Of a stretch of DNA of 64,000 bases, positions 1 to 12,007 are shown in pieces (position 1 is the first letter of the stretch; the number at the start of each line of letters is the position of its first letter). Position numbers and translations under genes: made by a program. Source of the stretch: Edaphochlamys debaryana (taxonomy: Eukaryota; Chlorophyta; Chlorophyceae; Chlamydomonadales); contig JAEHOE010000079.1 in assembly GCA_016858145.1 (NCBI GenBank), positions 186,001 to 250,000 on the forward strand. Direction: 5' to 3'. The notes below the pieces were generated by a model, which made no database searches, was not told the origin of the DNA, and saw nothing but the letters and a program-made list of their open reading frames with translations.

Positions 1-19
1 TTGTGACAATATTCTACAG

Positions 20-2925
20 GTCGTCGACACCGCACAAATCGGTGACTCGACAGCGGCTGCTGTTGCTGACAAAATCCTGGGCAGCGCGCCAACCTGCACT
101 GCGCTCCTCAAGCTCGTCGCTTACGCGGTTCGGCAGCCAGCACCTGATCCAGATGGAGATCCCACCATTACGGAGCGCAAGCGCGAGCTGGGGGGCCGGG
201 GGTGTTCGCTGGCCTTCCTCATCATGCAAGCGCCGGCAAAACGGAGCCACACGCCGGCTAGACCTGTGCCTGGCCCTTGCGCGGCCCCGTCGCGTTGTCC
301 CAATGCGGACCGGATCAGCTTCGCAAGGAGCCTGCTCAGCATGCAGTCGCTCCATGCGGCTGCACGCCAGCTCGCCGCCGCCGCCGCTGGGCTTTCGGCG
401 GGCGCCCGGCCGTCTCGGCAATACTGCGGGGAGGTCTACCACTGCCTCGCTCAGGCCCTCCTGCTGGCAGCCAGCATCAGCAGCGCCTGCGACAGCCAGA
501 CTGTGGAGAGCAAGGCGCTCTGGACCCTGAGAGCTGACCTAGCCGAGGCCCTCACGGAGGCCACCCTCGTGGAGCACGCCGCCAGGCTCCTGCTGCTCCT
601 TCGCTGCTCACAGCCGGACCACCTCGTCCACCCCTGCATCTTCCCAGCCTCCGTTCACCTCCTTAGACTCTATCTCAAGAGCGCCTTGGACGCGCGAAAC
701 AGCGAGGCAGCGTTTCTGGCGGTGGGCAGGGCAGCGGCCGTGGACCACTGCCGCCAGGTCATCTCCGGCCCCTGCGCGCGGCATGCGGTGATGGCCCTCG
801 GGCTTGCGGCCCTGGGCCACCTGGAGGGCCTCTCACCCGAGGAGAACAGCTCCTGCCGGTGCCTGCGCGCCGGCCCGCCCGGCGCGGGGTGCTACAGCAA
901 CGCCCTCCAGGCCCTGGTCGCTGCCACGCACTGGGCCAAGCCGGACGAGCTGTCCTGCAGCCGTAACACGAGGTCCATGCTCCTGGCCCGCACGGCCCTG
1001 ATTGTGGCCTCAAGCGCGGACGGCTACGGCTACGGCACCCCTGGGGGCGACGACTGCTGGCTCGCGCCTTTGGATCGCACGAACACATTGTGCTGGCTCC
1101 TCCCGGCGGTCATCGCCAACGCGGTCCAGTCCAGCGGACAGGTGGAGCAGGAGGGCCTGCTGTGGCAGGAGGCGTGGAGCCAGGCGGGCATGCTGCTCCG
1201 GCACGAGGTCACGGGGGAGGTCACGGGGCCGGTCCAACGCTTCACCCTGGCGGAGGCCCTGGGCGAGCTGATGGACGGCATCGTGGCGCCGCTGCGGTTC
1301 GCGGATGCCGACTCTACCCGAAGAGGTGCGCCCTCGGCTTGGGCAGGCCAGGAGGTTAGGAAGCGCCCGTGCGCAAGGCTGCTGGAGGGTGCAGGAAGCT
1401 CTTCGGCCTGTGGGGCCACGGCTAGCCATCACAGGCCACGTGGCGGGCAATCGTTCCTCTCTTGCTGTTAATACCTCTTCTTCCCCCTTCAGCAACCTTC
1501 TGCCCTTCGCCTCATGCCTCCTTTTCCGCATCCTCAGGCTCCTGGTGCCTCCCAGACCAGCCGCCCGCCGCCCTAGGCCAGGCGCTGCGGGGCAGGGCCG
1601 TGCCCTGCCTGGAGCGCATGCTGCGCCGCGCCGGCGAGTCCCCACACTGCCTGGAGGCGTCGCTGCTGTGCTGCGAGCGCTTCAAGTCGTGCGACTTCTG
1701 GGCCGGCGCGCTGGCGCTCCTGGCCTACGCGGAGCTGCGCGAGGCCGCGGCCTTGACGGCCACCGTCACCAAGCTGCTGCGGAGGGCTGATGCACGGCTG
1801 ATGTTGGCGGACAGAACCACGCTCGGCGCAGTGCAGCTGGCTGTGGCGATCGAGTTCTGCGGCTGCGTCCTCTGGGTCACCGGCGGAAATTGTGGGTCGA
1901 GCAGCCCGGTCGCCCTGTCCCGCCTGGGGCTGGTGCTGTCAGCGGCGCTGCCTGCCTGGCTGACGGAGCTGTCGCGCCTGGCCCAGAAGGCGGCGGCGCT
2001 GGATGAGGCGGCGTGGCGGGAGGAGCAGCGGCGGCCTCTCACGGAGCAGGGGCAGGGGCAGAAAGGCCCGGCGGACGGGGCGCCCGCGGGGAATTCAGCT
2101 CTCCTGTGCCGCAGCCTGGAGGCCCTGCTGCGCGTGTGCTGCCTGTTCGACTTCGAACGCTTGACGCCGGCCGCCGCCAGTGCCGGCAGCGGCGGCGGCC
2201 CAAGCGGTGGCAGCGCCGGCACGGGCCGCGGCAGCGAGGGCGGCGGCGCGGACCCGGCCGCAGCCGCCAGCAGCGGGGACGGCGGCGACGACGGAGCACG
2301 AAGTGCCAGCCGGGAGGGTTGGCTACGGGAGGTGTTTGCGGGGTTTGACATGGTGGCCCTGGTGGGGGCGACCCTTGGGGTGCTGGAGCAGCGGCAGGCC
2401 TTCGGCACGGAGCCGCTCTTCGAGCTGAGCCTGCTAGCGGCGTACTGGGTCGTGGCGCTGGTCAAGACTCAGCCCCACGAGGTCCGCCAGGCGCTCCAGG
2501 ACCCCGCCGCCGCCGCCCCTTGGCGGCCGGAGACGCTACGCGCGCTGACTGAGGGCTTGTGCAGGCCCGAGGTCGAAGAGAGCCTTCTCGTCGATCTGGG
2601 TCGCGCGGCGCTGTGCGTCGAGGCGTGGGCTTCGGGCGAGGAGGCGGATGCGTTGAGGGCAGTGCGGGAGAGGGTCTCGGAGCCGACCAAGAGCTACGAC
2701 CTGGCGGAGCACATGGTCTCGCCCGCGGTGGCTCGCAGCCGCCTGGGCCTCAAGGCCTGCGCGTATCCCGCCTGCGCCAACCTGGCCGGCGACAGCGAGG
2801 CGGGGCTGCGGCTGCAGCAGCGCGGGCGCTGCGGGCGGGTCTCGTACTGCTGCCGCGAGTGCCAGATGGCGCACTGGCGGGCGGGGCACAAGGAGTTCTG
2901 CGCAGGCAGCGCCAAAGCCTCGTGA
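20..2925 (+). CDS. MYND zinc-finger protein, 5' partial
   Basis: The gene is already open at the left edge. A likely acceptor (ctacag) ends at base 19, and reading is continuous from 20 to 1325 (donor gtgcgc at 1326). It resumes at 1538 after a pyrimidine-rich cctcag; 1577 is a second in-frame acceptor. Stop is TGA at 2923-2925. About 897 residues are visible. Most of the chain is helical, Leu/Ala-rich sequence with no named domain, interrupted by a Gly/Ser/Ala-rich linker near 2160-2300. The last 50 residues form a MYND finger: CAYPAC, a GRC, then YCCREC, HW and GHKEFC supply the C/H ligands. MYND fingers bind proline-rich peptides. Such C-terminal MYND proteins are an expanded, mostly uncharacterised family in volvocine algae; the partner here is unknown. 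The missing start lies to the left of the window. Confidence 0.85.
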
Positions 2926-3226
2926 GCGCTCGGAGCCCGGCTGCGGGGTGAGGGTATGGGAGGAATCGAGGTGCCGCAGCCGTCTGGAACGTGTGAACGC
3001 ATGCAGGATAGGGTTGCCGGGACCGAGCTGGGGCACTTGAAGACATGGGTACATTCGGGTGCATACGATGCGAGGGGGTGCAGAGGCGCGGTCGGTCCTG
3101 ACAACAGCTGTTGTGCCTGATGTGTTGTACTGGCTTGGGTACATTGGATGGTGCAAGGAGAGACCTGACGGTGTGGATGAAGGCTCCAACTGGTGATTGT
3201 GGGCAATTTGGTCAGCCGTTGTGAGA

Positions 3227-3231
3227 TGTAA
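3227..3231 (+). terminator. TGTAA polyadenylation signal of the MYND gene
   Basis: TGTAA lies 302 bp past the MYND stop. This pentamer is the usual poly(A) signal of chlorophyte nuclear genes. A (GTT)n run starts about 12 bp after it, at 3243-3262. Confidence 0.6.
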
Positions 3232-3262
3232 ACGCTCCGTCGTGTTGTTGTTGTTGTTGTTG

Positions 3263-5239
3263 CAGAGGCTGCTGGGGTTGGATCAAAGGACTTGGAAGTA
3301 TGACGGGCTTATATTGTTTGAAGGGAGTGAGTCACTTCGCCTGGCCCTAGCAGCAGCACACACGCCGCTTTTCACACGCTTTTAAACTTCTGCTGCCGGG
3401 GTATTGGATTGGGAGCATCTCCGGCAAGCTGGATGGAGGTCTGGTCTGCATCCTGGGCTCCGCATCCTTGAGCCGCACGTAGGCACCTTGATGGGGGCAC
3501 AGAAGGGAGAATGGGCATTGTCGGGGATGATGGGGAGCTGGCTTCAGCTGATGTCTGACACGTGTGCCTGCGCTGGGTGGGCGCTGACACGTCGCCGCTG
3601 GGTTGGTGTGGATCAGGCCTGTATGGGTGATCTGGTGTTACACGCGCGGCAGTCTTAGCCCAGCGCTCTTCTCACGTCTGCCCGCCTCCAAAACCCTCGG
3701 GCCCGTGTAGGGGCTTGGGCCAGAGGCAGTTGTGGGAAGGCCAGAAGGTACCGCACTCACGCCTCACGTCCAGCTGCTTGCCTGGACGCCCCAAACATGC
3801 GGTATCTTCAAGTGTCTTGAGGATCTCCCAGGGGGGATACCAGGGGAATTCGCTCCGCCAGGGCTGTCCCTTCTGTCAGTCCAGGCCGGAGGGCCATGCA
3901 CCGCCCTTCAGCCTGCGAGATATCTCTCGCTCACGCCAACCCTCCAGACACCCTGCACGCTCGTCCGACTAGCAGCGGCTCAGCAAGGCCTGTCGGCGCC
4001 CTGAGACGCTTCCAGAGCCGTTGCCGTGGTGTTCTCCTCGCACTCGGCACTCCTCCCATTCCCCCTGCTCACACGTGGGGCTGCTCTAGGCGTAGCTACT
4101 GCCTGCTCAACACAGTTCTGGCGTGCACCGGGCACGGCGGGCTGAGCGAGCGGCGTCTGGTGCGACCTGCAGGGCGCAGTGCCAGAGTGAACGATGCTCT
4201 CTGGGCTCCAGGGGCCTCCTGTCACTGCTGGTGGTCACGTCGGCATCGAGTGCGGGCTTGCAGGACAGCTAGACAGGTACCTGGCTTGAATGGGCGTTGG
4301 GGCGAAGGTCTTACAGCTGACATTGCACATGCACACTCTCGCAGACACACTCAAGCCGGGCGAAAGTAAAGTTGCTCTCTCCCCCACCCTGCGCGTTATC
4401 ATCTTCCTCCTTGCCGAGCCACGGCCACAACACAATCTTCACGGTGCTGCCTCACCATACCCAACAGCGCTCCCACTCTCCCAAACTTCTCCTGCTTTGG
4501 ACAGAACAGGGCTAGGCCTCCCCGCCCTCGGCACCTCACCTGCCACCCCCGGTGCCAGCCACAGGGCGATGCAAGCAACTTCAGACAGCCGGCCGTTCGC
4601 TGTCGAACCCGTCCACAGCAAAGCTGCAGGATTCAGACCGCGTATCCCGTATCACATGCCTCACATCACACACCGCTTCGCCTTGTATAATTGCTTTGCG
4701 TGGGGCGCGGGGGCAGAATGCTCGAAAATACCCACAGCGCTTCAGTCATGCCCTATAGGTCCCTCAACAGTGCGCAGAGCTGTGCTGGGGCACCAGCAAA
4801 ATTGCCCCGACCCACCATACGCCACACAGTGCCGCGCGCTCAAAACTAAGGCAACGCGGCGCTTTGCCATTATCTCTTCGTCTCAACCCCTCGGTACCGA
4901 ATTGCGGTGTGCGCAACCCGCACGAGCCTTCAACTGCAGCACCAAGTGTACGCGCCGCGTCCGCCGCGGCTCAGCCTCATAGGAACGGCCAATGACAGGT
5001 GCAGGGTGGAAGCACAAGCGCCACCCCCGTGGACCAGCACTCGTATGGGGCAACAGTACGGCAACCCACAACGGCCAAGGAGAGTTGAAATGACTCTCGC
5101 AGATGCCAACAATGCCCAGCAACACGCGCATGCCTGTCAGTCGGAACGCTGGGAACGAAAGCCCACGCCCAGCTGCACAGGCCGAATCAAACATCACCAC
5201 ACCTCAACCTGGTTGCCTCGGTTTATAACGGGGCCTAGC
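3263..5239. other. Intergenic stretch, no gene seen
   Basis: About 2 kb with no open frame showing a domain, no exon series with matched splice phases and no RNA gene I can recognise. Composition is less GC-biased than the flanking exons. Together with 5245-6578 it separates the MYND gene from the convergent RING-CH gene; part of it may be untranslated sequence. Confidence 0.5.
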
Positions 5240-5244
5240 TTACA
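5240..5244 (-). terminator. Candidate TGTAA poly(A) signal for the RING-CH gene
   Basis: The plus strand reads TTACA, so the minus strand carries TGTAA. It is the first copy I see downstream of the RING-CH stop at 6579, implying a 3' UTR of about 1.3 kb. That is long but not unusual in these algae. The stretch 5245-6578 contains no convincing gene. Confidence 0.35.
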
Positions 5245-6578
5245 AGCACTATGAGCCCTCATGCGCCGTCTCGGCTCTCTCTCTCTCTGTGGGATGTGCC
5301 ACTGGCCAAGCGCCGAGTGGGGTCTCCCTTCGTGCGGCTGTCGGACCCACCTCCACTTGGTAACACACGAGCATGCAGCATGCCACAACTTGGGATGGGA
5401 GCACGGTCCCTCCTTATTCCTACTCGACTATCGCCTCACATATGCTCCCTGCAGTTGTCCTCCCACAAGGTGACGCTCCAACCCCTCATCAGCATATCCT
5501 GACCGGCCCACTCAGGGGGCTTGCCCTATGTGGACATGGGACGTGACGTCACATGCAACCCACATCATGCCCAACACAGAGCGCTCTGGCCTCTCGCCCG
5601 CTCGAAACTATCAACGCGTGACAAACACGCACGCCAACGCAGACTGTACGAGACAACTCCGCTCGACTTCACAGCAGCATCACCTGAGTGTCAAGGTGAA
5701 TCCCCAAATAATCACCTGGCACCAATGCTACCAGCCAACGTAAGCACAAAGGTTGTTGCTTGCAGCAGGGCGCCACTCTGACTCTCTTGTAGACCAAGCA
5801 GCCGCCCTCCTCGGGGTTCCGAGCTGGCATCCAGCTGAGGAGGCCAGTGCCGCCAAGCCTCCGTCGGGCTGGGGCGCTGGTGCCCCGTTACTCGTGGGAG
5901 AATGCGTTGAAACGATTGGCCCTCGCTTAAGAAAGAAAGCGGAGCACTCTTGCAGAGTCAGGAACGTGCAAAATCAAGCAACGGGTGGCCTCTTGAGCGC
6001 CACGCGTTGAAGCGGGAGGGGCGTGCACAAGCGCAGCCCCACCCCACGCAAAACCCTCAAGAATGCAGTAATAGCCGAGAAAAACCGCGGAAGCCTCTCC
6101 AAAGGCGCCATAGGCTTAACATGCGTTGCCAGCCTCCCTCGCTGCAGCCAGGCATATGCCCGCCGCCAGAATGCCGCTTGGCTCCGCTTCACCACCGGCG
6201 CAACTCCACAACACGCTCAAAATCAAATGGGGCTCTGATAGCCCTGGATACCGTGCACATTCTGCCCAGCCCCTGGGATAAATAGGCTTTATTGTGTGTG
6301 CATTGGAGCGCAGGGCCGGCAAGATGAGTCGAGTGCGATGTCCTACGCCACAAGCAGCAATGCCAGTGACGTGACGTGCGGGCACGCGTGGCGGCTGACG
6401 GCCTGGCACTGCCTGGCGTTGCGCCAAGGCGGATTGCAGCCGAGGCCTGCTTCTGGGCCCCAGCAGCCAACGCGAAACTAGGTTGACGCTGCCCTGTGGT
6501 GCCATGCGGCCCTGCCTCAGCATGTGCAAGGCTCATGCGTATCAGGAGGGTGCAGATAATTGAGGCCGCCGTGGGTGA

Positions 6579-9044
6579 TCAGGCTGAGCCGCCCGGCAGC
6601 AGCTTCCGCAGCCACGACCCCACAGTCTTCTTCCTAGAGCCCCGGACCACAGCTGGCAGGCGCTGGCTCGCCGGCGCCTCCTCACGGGCAGCGGTCGGTG
6701 CCGACGACACAGCCGCGGGCTCCACCTGTCCACGCGCCGGCCCGGCCGGAGGGAGCGCGAGTGCGGGCGCGCGATCGGCCGAAGCGGGACTGGGGCTCAT
6801 CTCGGTCCGTGTGCTGCTGCCGGACGACAAAAAGCCGACCGATGCAGCGGTGGAGATGGTGTTGGTGGCACCGCTGGCGGCATCGCTGCCGCTAGAGATG
6901 CTGGTGGACGCGCGCGCCGCCAGCGGCGGCGGCGGCGGCGGCACGAAGCGGCGCGCCGAGCTGCCGTTGCGCTGGAGCTGTGGGGCGGCGGCGGCAGCCG
7001 CCGAAGCCAGCGGCGATGTGGGCGCCGTCGCGCCTGTGGTTACAGCGCCCGAGCTGCAGCGCATCTCAGACAGAAAGGACAGCACCCGAGACCCGGGCCT
7101 GGCGGCAGGCTGAGGCTGTGGCTCAGCCGCCGCCGCCGGCTGCCTGGCGGCGCTGGCAATCGGTGGCCGCACTGCCGCCGCCGTCGTCGCGGCGGCGGAC
7201 AGGGCCGGCGCGGAGCGCCGCCGCCAGGCGGCGGTGGTGCTGCTGCCCTGGCGGCCGGCTTCCGCAGCGGCGCGGCGGGCGGCCGCCGCCGCCAGGAGCT
7301 GCCGGAACAGGCTCTCCTCCTCGTCAACCTCCGGGTCCGTGCCGTACCCGGCGCTCCGGGCCCCAGGCCCAACGGGGACTGTACGGGCGTCGTAGCTTGT
7401 GTGGCGCCGCCAGGGGACCGCGGTCCCGGCCGGGCCCGGCCGCGCCCAGATGGGGCCCGGCTGGTCCCCGATCGACCGGCGGCCGTCCAGGCCCATGTAA
7501 CCCCTCTGGCATGTGCGGCGGAAACTGGATGAAGTCCGTTCCGGCGGGGCCTCGCCCGCGGATGGCCCGGCCACGGCTGCGGCAGAGGCAGGAGCAGCGG
7601 TGGCTGCCGACGCGGATGCGGCGCCGACCGACGTTGTCGCTGTCGCGGCAGGCGGCGACGCCAGCGGCACCAGCTGGCGCGGCGGCCGCATGGGCGGTTG
7701 CGGCTGCGCTGGCGGCGATAACCGTTGCTGCTGAGAGTTGTGCTCCGCGCTGGTACTGGTGCCGGCCTGGGGACCTCCGCTGCCGCTGCCCCTGCTCACC
7801 GAGTCTGTGGAGGAGCTGGCGGCGCCAGCGCCCGAGGCGGCGGCGCCGGAGGCCGCACCCGCCGCGCTCGTGTCATCCGAGGCGGCTGCGGTGCCTGCCG
7901 CCGCACCGGAGGAGGCCGGTGCGGAGGAGGGGCTGCCGGACTTGGTTGCGGCCAGGAGCGCCGCACAGTGCGTAGCGGCGCCGTAGGCGTTCAGGCCGCT
8001 GAGCGTTACGGTCGAGCCCGTCGCCGGCATCTGGCACCTGCGGCAGGCGACGCAACAGTCAGGTCCGCGCTGGGTAAAAAGATGGACGCTGAGATGATAG
8101 CAGAACTGCTGCAGCTCTCCTAGGTTGTAAGCCGGCGGAAAGCGGTGGCACCCCAACAACGCCATGCGCTACCCTGTGCCCCGCTTACTCGAAAGTGACC
8201 AGGAACTCCGGGCCAACGTCGAAACCCAAAACGGCTTTCAAGTGGGCCTTGAAGAGGGCCAGGCCCTCGGGGCCGGGGCGCACCCGCAGCTTGAACTCGC
8301 GCGTGCCCTCGGGGCCGTTGTACCTGCAAGGTTTGGCGGGGCGAGGGGGGGCCAGGCGTGTGTCATAACCGTGCAGGCGTACGTGCACTTGCGTGAGCCC
8401 CCGCACAGTCGGGCCGTTTTGGGCATGTGTGCACATCGATCGGAGGCGGGAGTTCCGAGCGCAGAGTCCGCAGACTCAGGACTCGTCGCTAATTCACGCC
8501 ATGTCGCACCTGACGGCCATAACAGGTGCCACGCGCAGCTCCTCCTTCTGCGCCGACGAGTCTGGCTTCCACAGAGCTGGCAGCGCTTGGTTGCAGAACC
8601 GGCAGCGCTTCTCCTCGCTGCACAACAATGGAGAGCGAAACGACTTGTTCTTGCACTGCTCGTTGCCGCATCAAGCTCATTACGGGTAAGCGCAACAGCC
8701 GCGCGTTTGGCAAGCGGCCGCAGGAGGGGTCGTTTCTGTTGAGCGACCCTGGAATGCGCGCAATGGCCTTACCTCCGTCCGTAGCTGTGCAGCTGCCACA
8801 TTCCCAGACAGCTCCGGTGGCATAACCGTGGGCAGGCGCATGGCCGAATCAGGGGACCCGGCGCCTCGCCCGAGGTCCCTCCCTCAAGGCAAATCCAGCA
8901 GCACTCTTCTGATTCCGATTCAGAGTCATACGCTTGGTTCATGGTGGACCTTGCAGCTAGCGACGCTCGCTCGTCTGCGAGCGCCGGCTGTGGCGTGGCG
9001 TCCAAGCTCGGCATGTGCCCTTGCGACCTCGATTCCTCTAACAA
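6579..9044 (-). CDS. RING-CH (RINGv) E3 ubiquitin-ligase-like protein
   Basis: Four exons: 9044-8773, 8617-8510, 8323-8189 and 8037-6579, giving 657 residues. All junctions keep phase. Exons 1-2 encode a C4HC3 RING-CH finger: CWIC (C49, C52), RPCAC (C69, C71), H76-x2-C79, then CRFC (C96, C99). RING-CH fingers recruit E2 enzymes for ubiquitin transfer. Exons 3-4 encode a compact globular segment of about 80 residues (starting near APVMAV, ending near HCAALLAATK) that I recall following this finger in other algal proteins; a beta-grasp fold is only a guess. The remaining ~400 residues are Ala/Ser/Pro-rich and look disordered. No transmembrane helices are evident, unlike membrane MARCH ligases, so a soluble ligase is likelier. 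Met35 is an alternative start. Confidence 0.8.
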
Positions 9045-9160
9045 ACTATTTTAAGCGTGGTGATGTTGTTTAAGCGCGTTGGGGGTGTCTTCTCTGGAGT
9101 AACGACTGTACATGCAGCAGAATACAGGGCTGGCCATGAAGCGCCGGCCCAGTCCACCTC

Positions 9161-9223
9161 GGACGTACGGCAATTCGGTCGGTCGACGTACGGCATTCTG
9201 CGGTCGACGTACGGCATTCGGTC
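9161..9223. repeat. Short tandem repeat built on GTCGACGTACGGCATTC
   Basis: Three imperfect copies of a roughly 21-bp unit; each core (GACGTAC / GTCGAC) is partly palindromic. The same array recurs in unit B at about 12080-12141 with small changes (one copy reads GTCGACGCGTACGG). It lies 120-180 bp upstream of the RING-CH start codon on its transcribed side, so it could be promoter sequence or a small unclassified element. Confidence 0.6.
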
Positions 9224-10049
9224 GCGCTGTGTGGCAATAACACGTCGAACGCAATCTGATCCCCACTGCGCCACAACGCATGGCGCTTCACTCTCTCTCT
9301 GCTGATGGAAACGCCCCTGGAAACAGAACGTCGCGGCCGTCTCCGCCGCTTCGCCGGCTCCCGGCTGGCCGGTCGCTCACGTGCGTCACTCCCGGCTGGC
9401 GCATTCCCGTCATTTCACTTCGTCATCGGCGCGCGCCTTAACGCAATTGAGCGCAGCGTTCGTCAAACTTCACAATGGCGTCCGAGCGAACGTACTACGC
9501 GCCCAGGCCTTCGACCTGCCCGGCATACACGCGTCCGCTTCTCTTCCACCTTCCCCCACTCCACACTCCAGAGTGGACCACTCCCCGCTCCCGCCTGCCC
9601 CCCTCCACATACCGTACAGGTTCATGCTAGCCTGCCTGTCCCCCCACACGGAAGCGATCATCGGCACTCGTCAACGTGCGTTACCCAGTCCGGACACCAC
9701 CCCAGGGGTTGTCTATGACGTATGCAAACCCCAGGGATCCCGTACCCCCGCACCATCCTGCAGTCACGTCAACCGTGTCGGGCTTGAGCCCGTTCGCCAG
9801 AGGCCCTTACCGCTGCCCATGGGCAACAGCGAACACTCCAGCCCCCGAAGCCAATAAGGGGCCGACGCGTACCCCCAGCCAACGCATGGTGTGCCACCAG
9901 AGTAACCGTTGGCCAGCTGCCATTGCTGCCGTCCCCTCTGCTCAGCCCTACTGCGTGGCCCCTGCGTCAGCACCGAGCAGTGCCCCGGCCCCCCAAACGC
10001 GGCCACCGGTGCTGGGCCAGGCCGCAGGTCCTCATCTTTTGTTGACGCC

Positions 10050-11907
10050 TCACTTGGGTAACCGCACGGCCTGCACGCCTGCGAAGTGAGCCTTGAGCGA
10101 GTTGGGGTTGGCCCAGGAGCAGTTGATGTAGGCATCGTCCTCGTCCTCTTGGAGCTTCTCCGGGCGGGGGACACAAGCCAGGAAAGCGTTACAACACATG
10201 GGCCACATGCACAGTGGAGTGCAAGCGCAAGCTGGGGGAAGGCTTCGCGTGTAGTACGTGTCGCAGGCGACTTGGACAACCCGCGGACAGCAACTACGGG
10301 AGTGACGAGCCCACTCAGCACGCCGTCTGCGCAGTGCGTTTTGTAGCTGGGCGTCTGCTGTGTCTTCCCGGCCTCCCACGTATCCGTAACCGGCCACGGC
10401 CCCGGGCCCCAGTCCCAGCACGCCAGCCCAGCACCCCTCCCACCTTCTGCTCCTCCTGCTTCTTGTAGTACCATGCCATCATGGCCTTCTGCGTCTCCTG
10501 GTCCACGGCCTGCGGTCCAAACCAGCCAGGCATGTAGCAAATGCGGATCAGCAAGCGGTCCACAACTGCCTCCCCGTCCCCTGACCCTTCACCACGGCGC
10601 AATCCCTGGTGCCCTGCCGGCCCTACGGGAGTCCCCGGGGAGCCCCTTGCCGTGCTCACCGGCTCTCGCGACGGCGCCCCCTGCCCCTTCTTCTGCAGCT
10701 TGACCACCGCCTTGGTCTTCTCGTGCCGCCCCAGCAGCTATGCTATCTTCCGTTGGCATGAGTGCGGAGGGCCAGAGGCAAAAGTGCGAAAGCGGGCAGC
10801 ACTTCGCAGCCTTCGGCAGCCCTAAAAGTGCCGGCGCGCCCGCCGTGCAGGACACTAACCCAAGCTTCCGGGTTCCTAACCTCCCCTCCTCTCCCTTACT
10901 GGCAGCCCTGCCGGGCCTTTCCGGGTTCCGGACCCGCCCGCCTCCCCCTAACTGACACTCCTGCCATCCAGCCGTGTGCACTGCACGCCCACGACGGGGC
11001 GAAAAAGTGAAGGCGCGGACAGCACTTCTGGCGGTCACAAGAGTGGAAAGTGAAGCCGTCTCAGAACTTTCTTGGCCCGAAAATGTGCCACCGGCTTCAC
11101 TTTCGCGTCACTCTGTCATTTTGATAGCAACACTGCGCCCCAGGTAGTCCGACAGCTTCTTCTCGGGCAGCATTTGCTTGCCCGCGAACCACAGCGAGGC
11201 CACGTCAGCAGGGAGGTCGTCCGCGGCGTACTGTGCGCGGCGGTGGTGGGGAGGCATCGGGCGGGAAAGGGTGAGCGCCATTAGCACAACAAGAAGCCCT
11301 CCTACCCCTTGGAAGGAACGGTGCGACCGCGCCTTGACGGGCCCGCGCCAGGGACGCTATGTGCCCACTCGGCCATCATCGGACCGCGCGGTCCGATGCT
11401 CCCATCCCTGCCTCCTCAACCGTAACCCTGCCCTGCCGCACAGTCAAGCCCGTAACCCAGCCGTCGGCTGCAAGGGTGCGCCTCACCGAGGTCCCCGCCA
11501 GGTCCTCCCGGTCCTCCAGCGCCTGCCGCACGAGGTCCCACTCGGGCAGGCCCATGGGGTAGCAGATCATGACCGCGCCCCGCACGTTGTCCACCGCCTC
11601 CTGCAGCGCCTTCAGCGTGAGCGCCACCTTCTTCGCCACGTTGTCCTGCGTGGGCGGAGGCGCGCGGGCGAAACCAACACACCGGTGAGGGCGTTTTAGT
11701 GGTGAAGGCGAAGCTGGGAGCGTGCCGCCACGCGCCCCACGCATCTTGACGCCTTCCTGCTGTGCTTACGTCCCCTGACGCGTTCCTCACAGGCTTTGTC
11801 TCCTCGGTGCCAAACCACTGCCCCACACGTCTCGCATACCTTGTGTGCCACCGCCACCGCCTCCTCCAGCGTCTTCACCAGCACCTTGGCGACCTCGGGG
11901 TCACACG
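10050..11907 (-). pseudogene. 5'-truncated, MITE-interrupted copy of CFAP298
   Basis: This copy keeps exons 3-7 of CFAP298 at 11907-11840, 11645-11487, 11230-10660, 10509-10444 and 10157-10050, with splice sites intact. It lacks exons 1-2: upstream sequence runs straight into the 3' flank of the intact gene. Exon 5 is split by a 401-bp insertion; insertion plus target duplication add 409 bp, which is not a multiple of three. Exon 7 also differs from the intact copy at conserved positions (AYINC here, AYTNS there). With no start region and a frameshifting insertion it cannot make the ciliary protein. Transcription from duplicated flanking sequence remains possible. Confidence 0.88.
10735..11135. 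mobile_element. Non-autonomous hAT-like MITE (401 bp)
   Basis: The boundaries are exact because the same exon is uninterrupted in unit B. The insert is flanked by a perfect 8-bp target-site duplication CGCCCCAG (10727-10734 and 11136-11143). Its ends are imperfect 13-bp inverted repeats, CAGCTATGCTATC and CAGTGTTGCTATC, matching at 10 of 13 positions. An 8-bp duplication with CAG-starting termini is the hAT-superfamily signature. There is no transposase frame, so it needs an element elsewhere for movement. Inside are related GTGAAG...CAGCACTT motifs in both orientations. Confidence 0.82.
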
Positions 11908-12007
11908 CTGCGCCCGGAACGAAAATGACCACCGTAAGCAGGCGGTAAGGTGCCTGGAATGGAGGACTCGAGCCCCCCTGGCAATCCTCGTAAGGTTGCC
12001 ACCTTGT

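Larger units (their letters stand above)
9087..11999. repeat. Left unit (A) of a direct tandem duplication
   Basis: Unit A begins near a TGTCTTCT-CTGGAGTAA motif, ends near a CAATCCTCGTAAGGTTGCC motif, and directly abuts unit B. The two units are near-identical through non-coding sequence, introns and exons. A is about 400 bp longer because it carries the MITE at 10735-11135. It contains exons 3-7 of CFAP298 plus about 950 bp of 3' flank. Region 9087-10049 itself holds no recognisable gene. Near-identity in introns points to a recent event. Confidence 0.9.

Noticed and set aside
4290..4982. 230-residue plus-strand frame in the 3.2-6.5 kb gap
   Set aside because: No domain, atypical residue mix and no splice structure; likely chance.
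10050..11907. Left CFAP298 copy as a second functional gene
   Set aside because: Exons 1-2 are absent and the MITE shifts the frame in exon 5.
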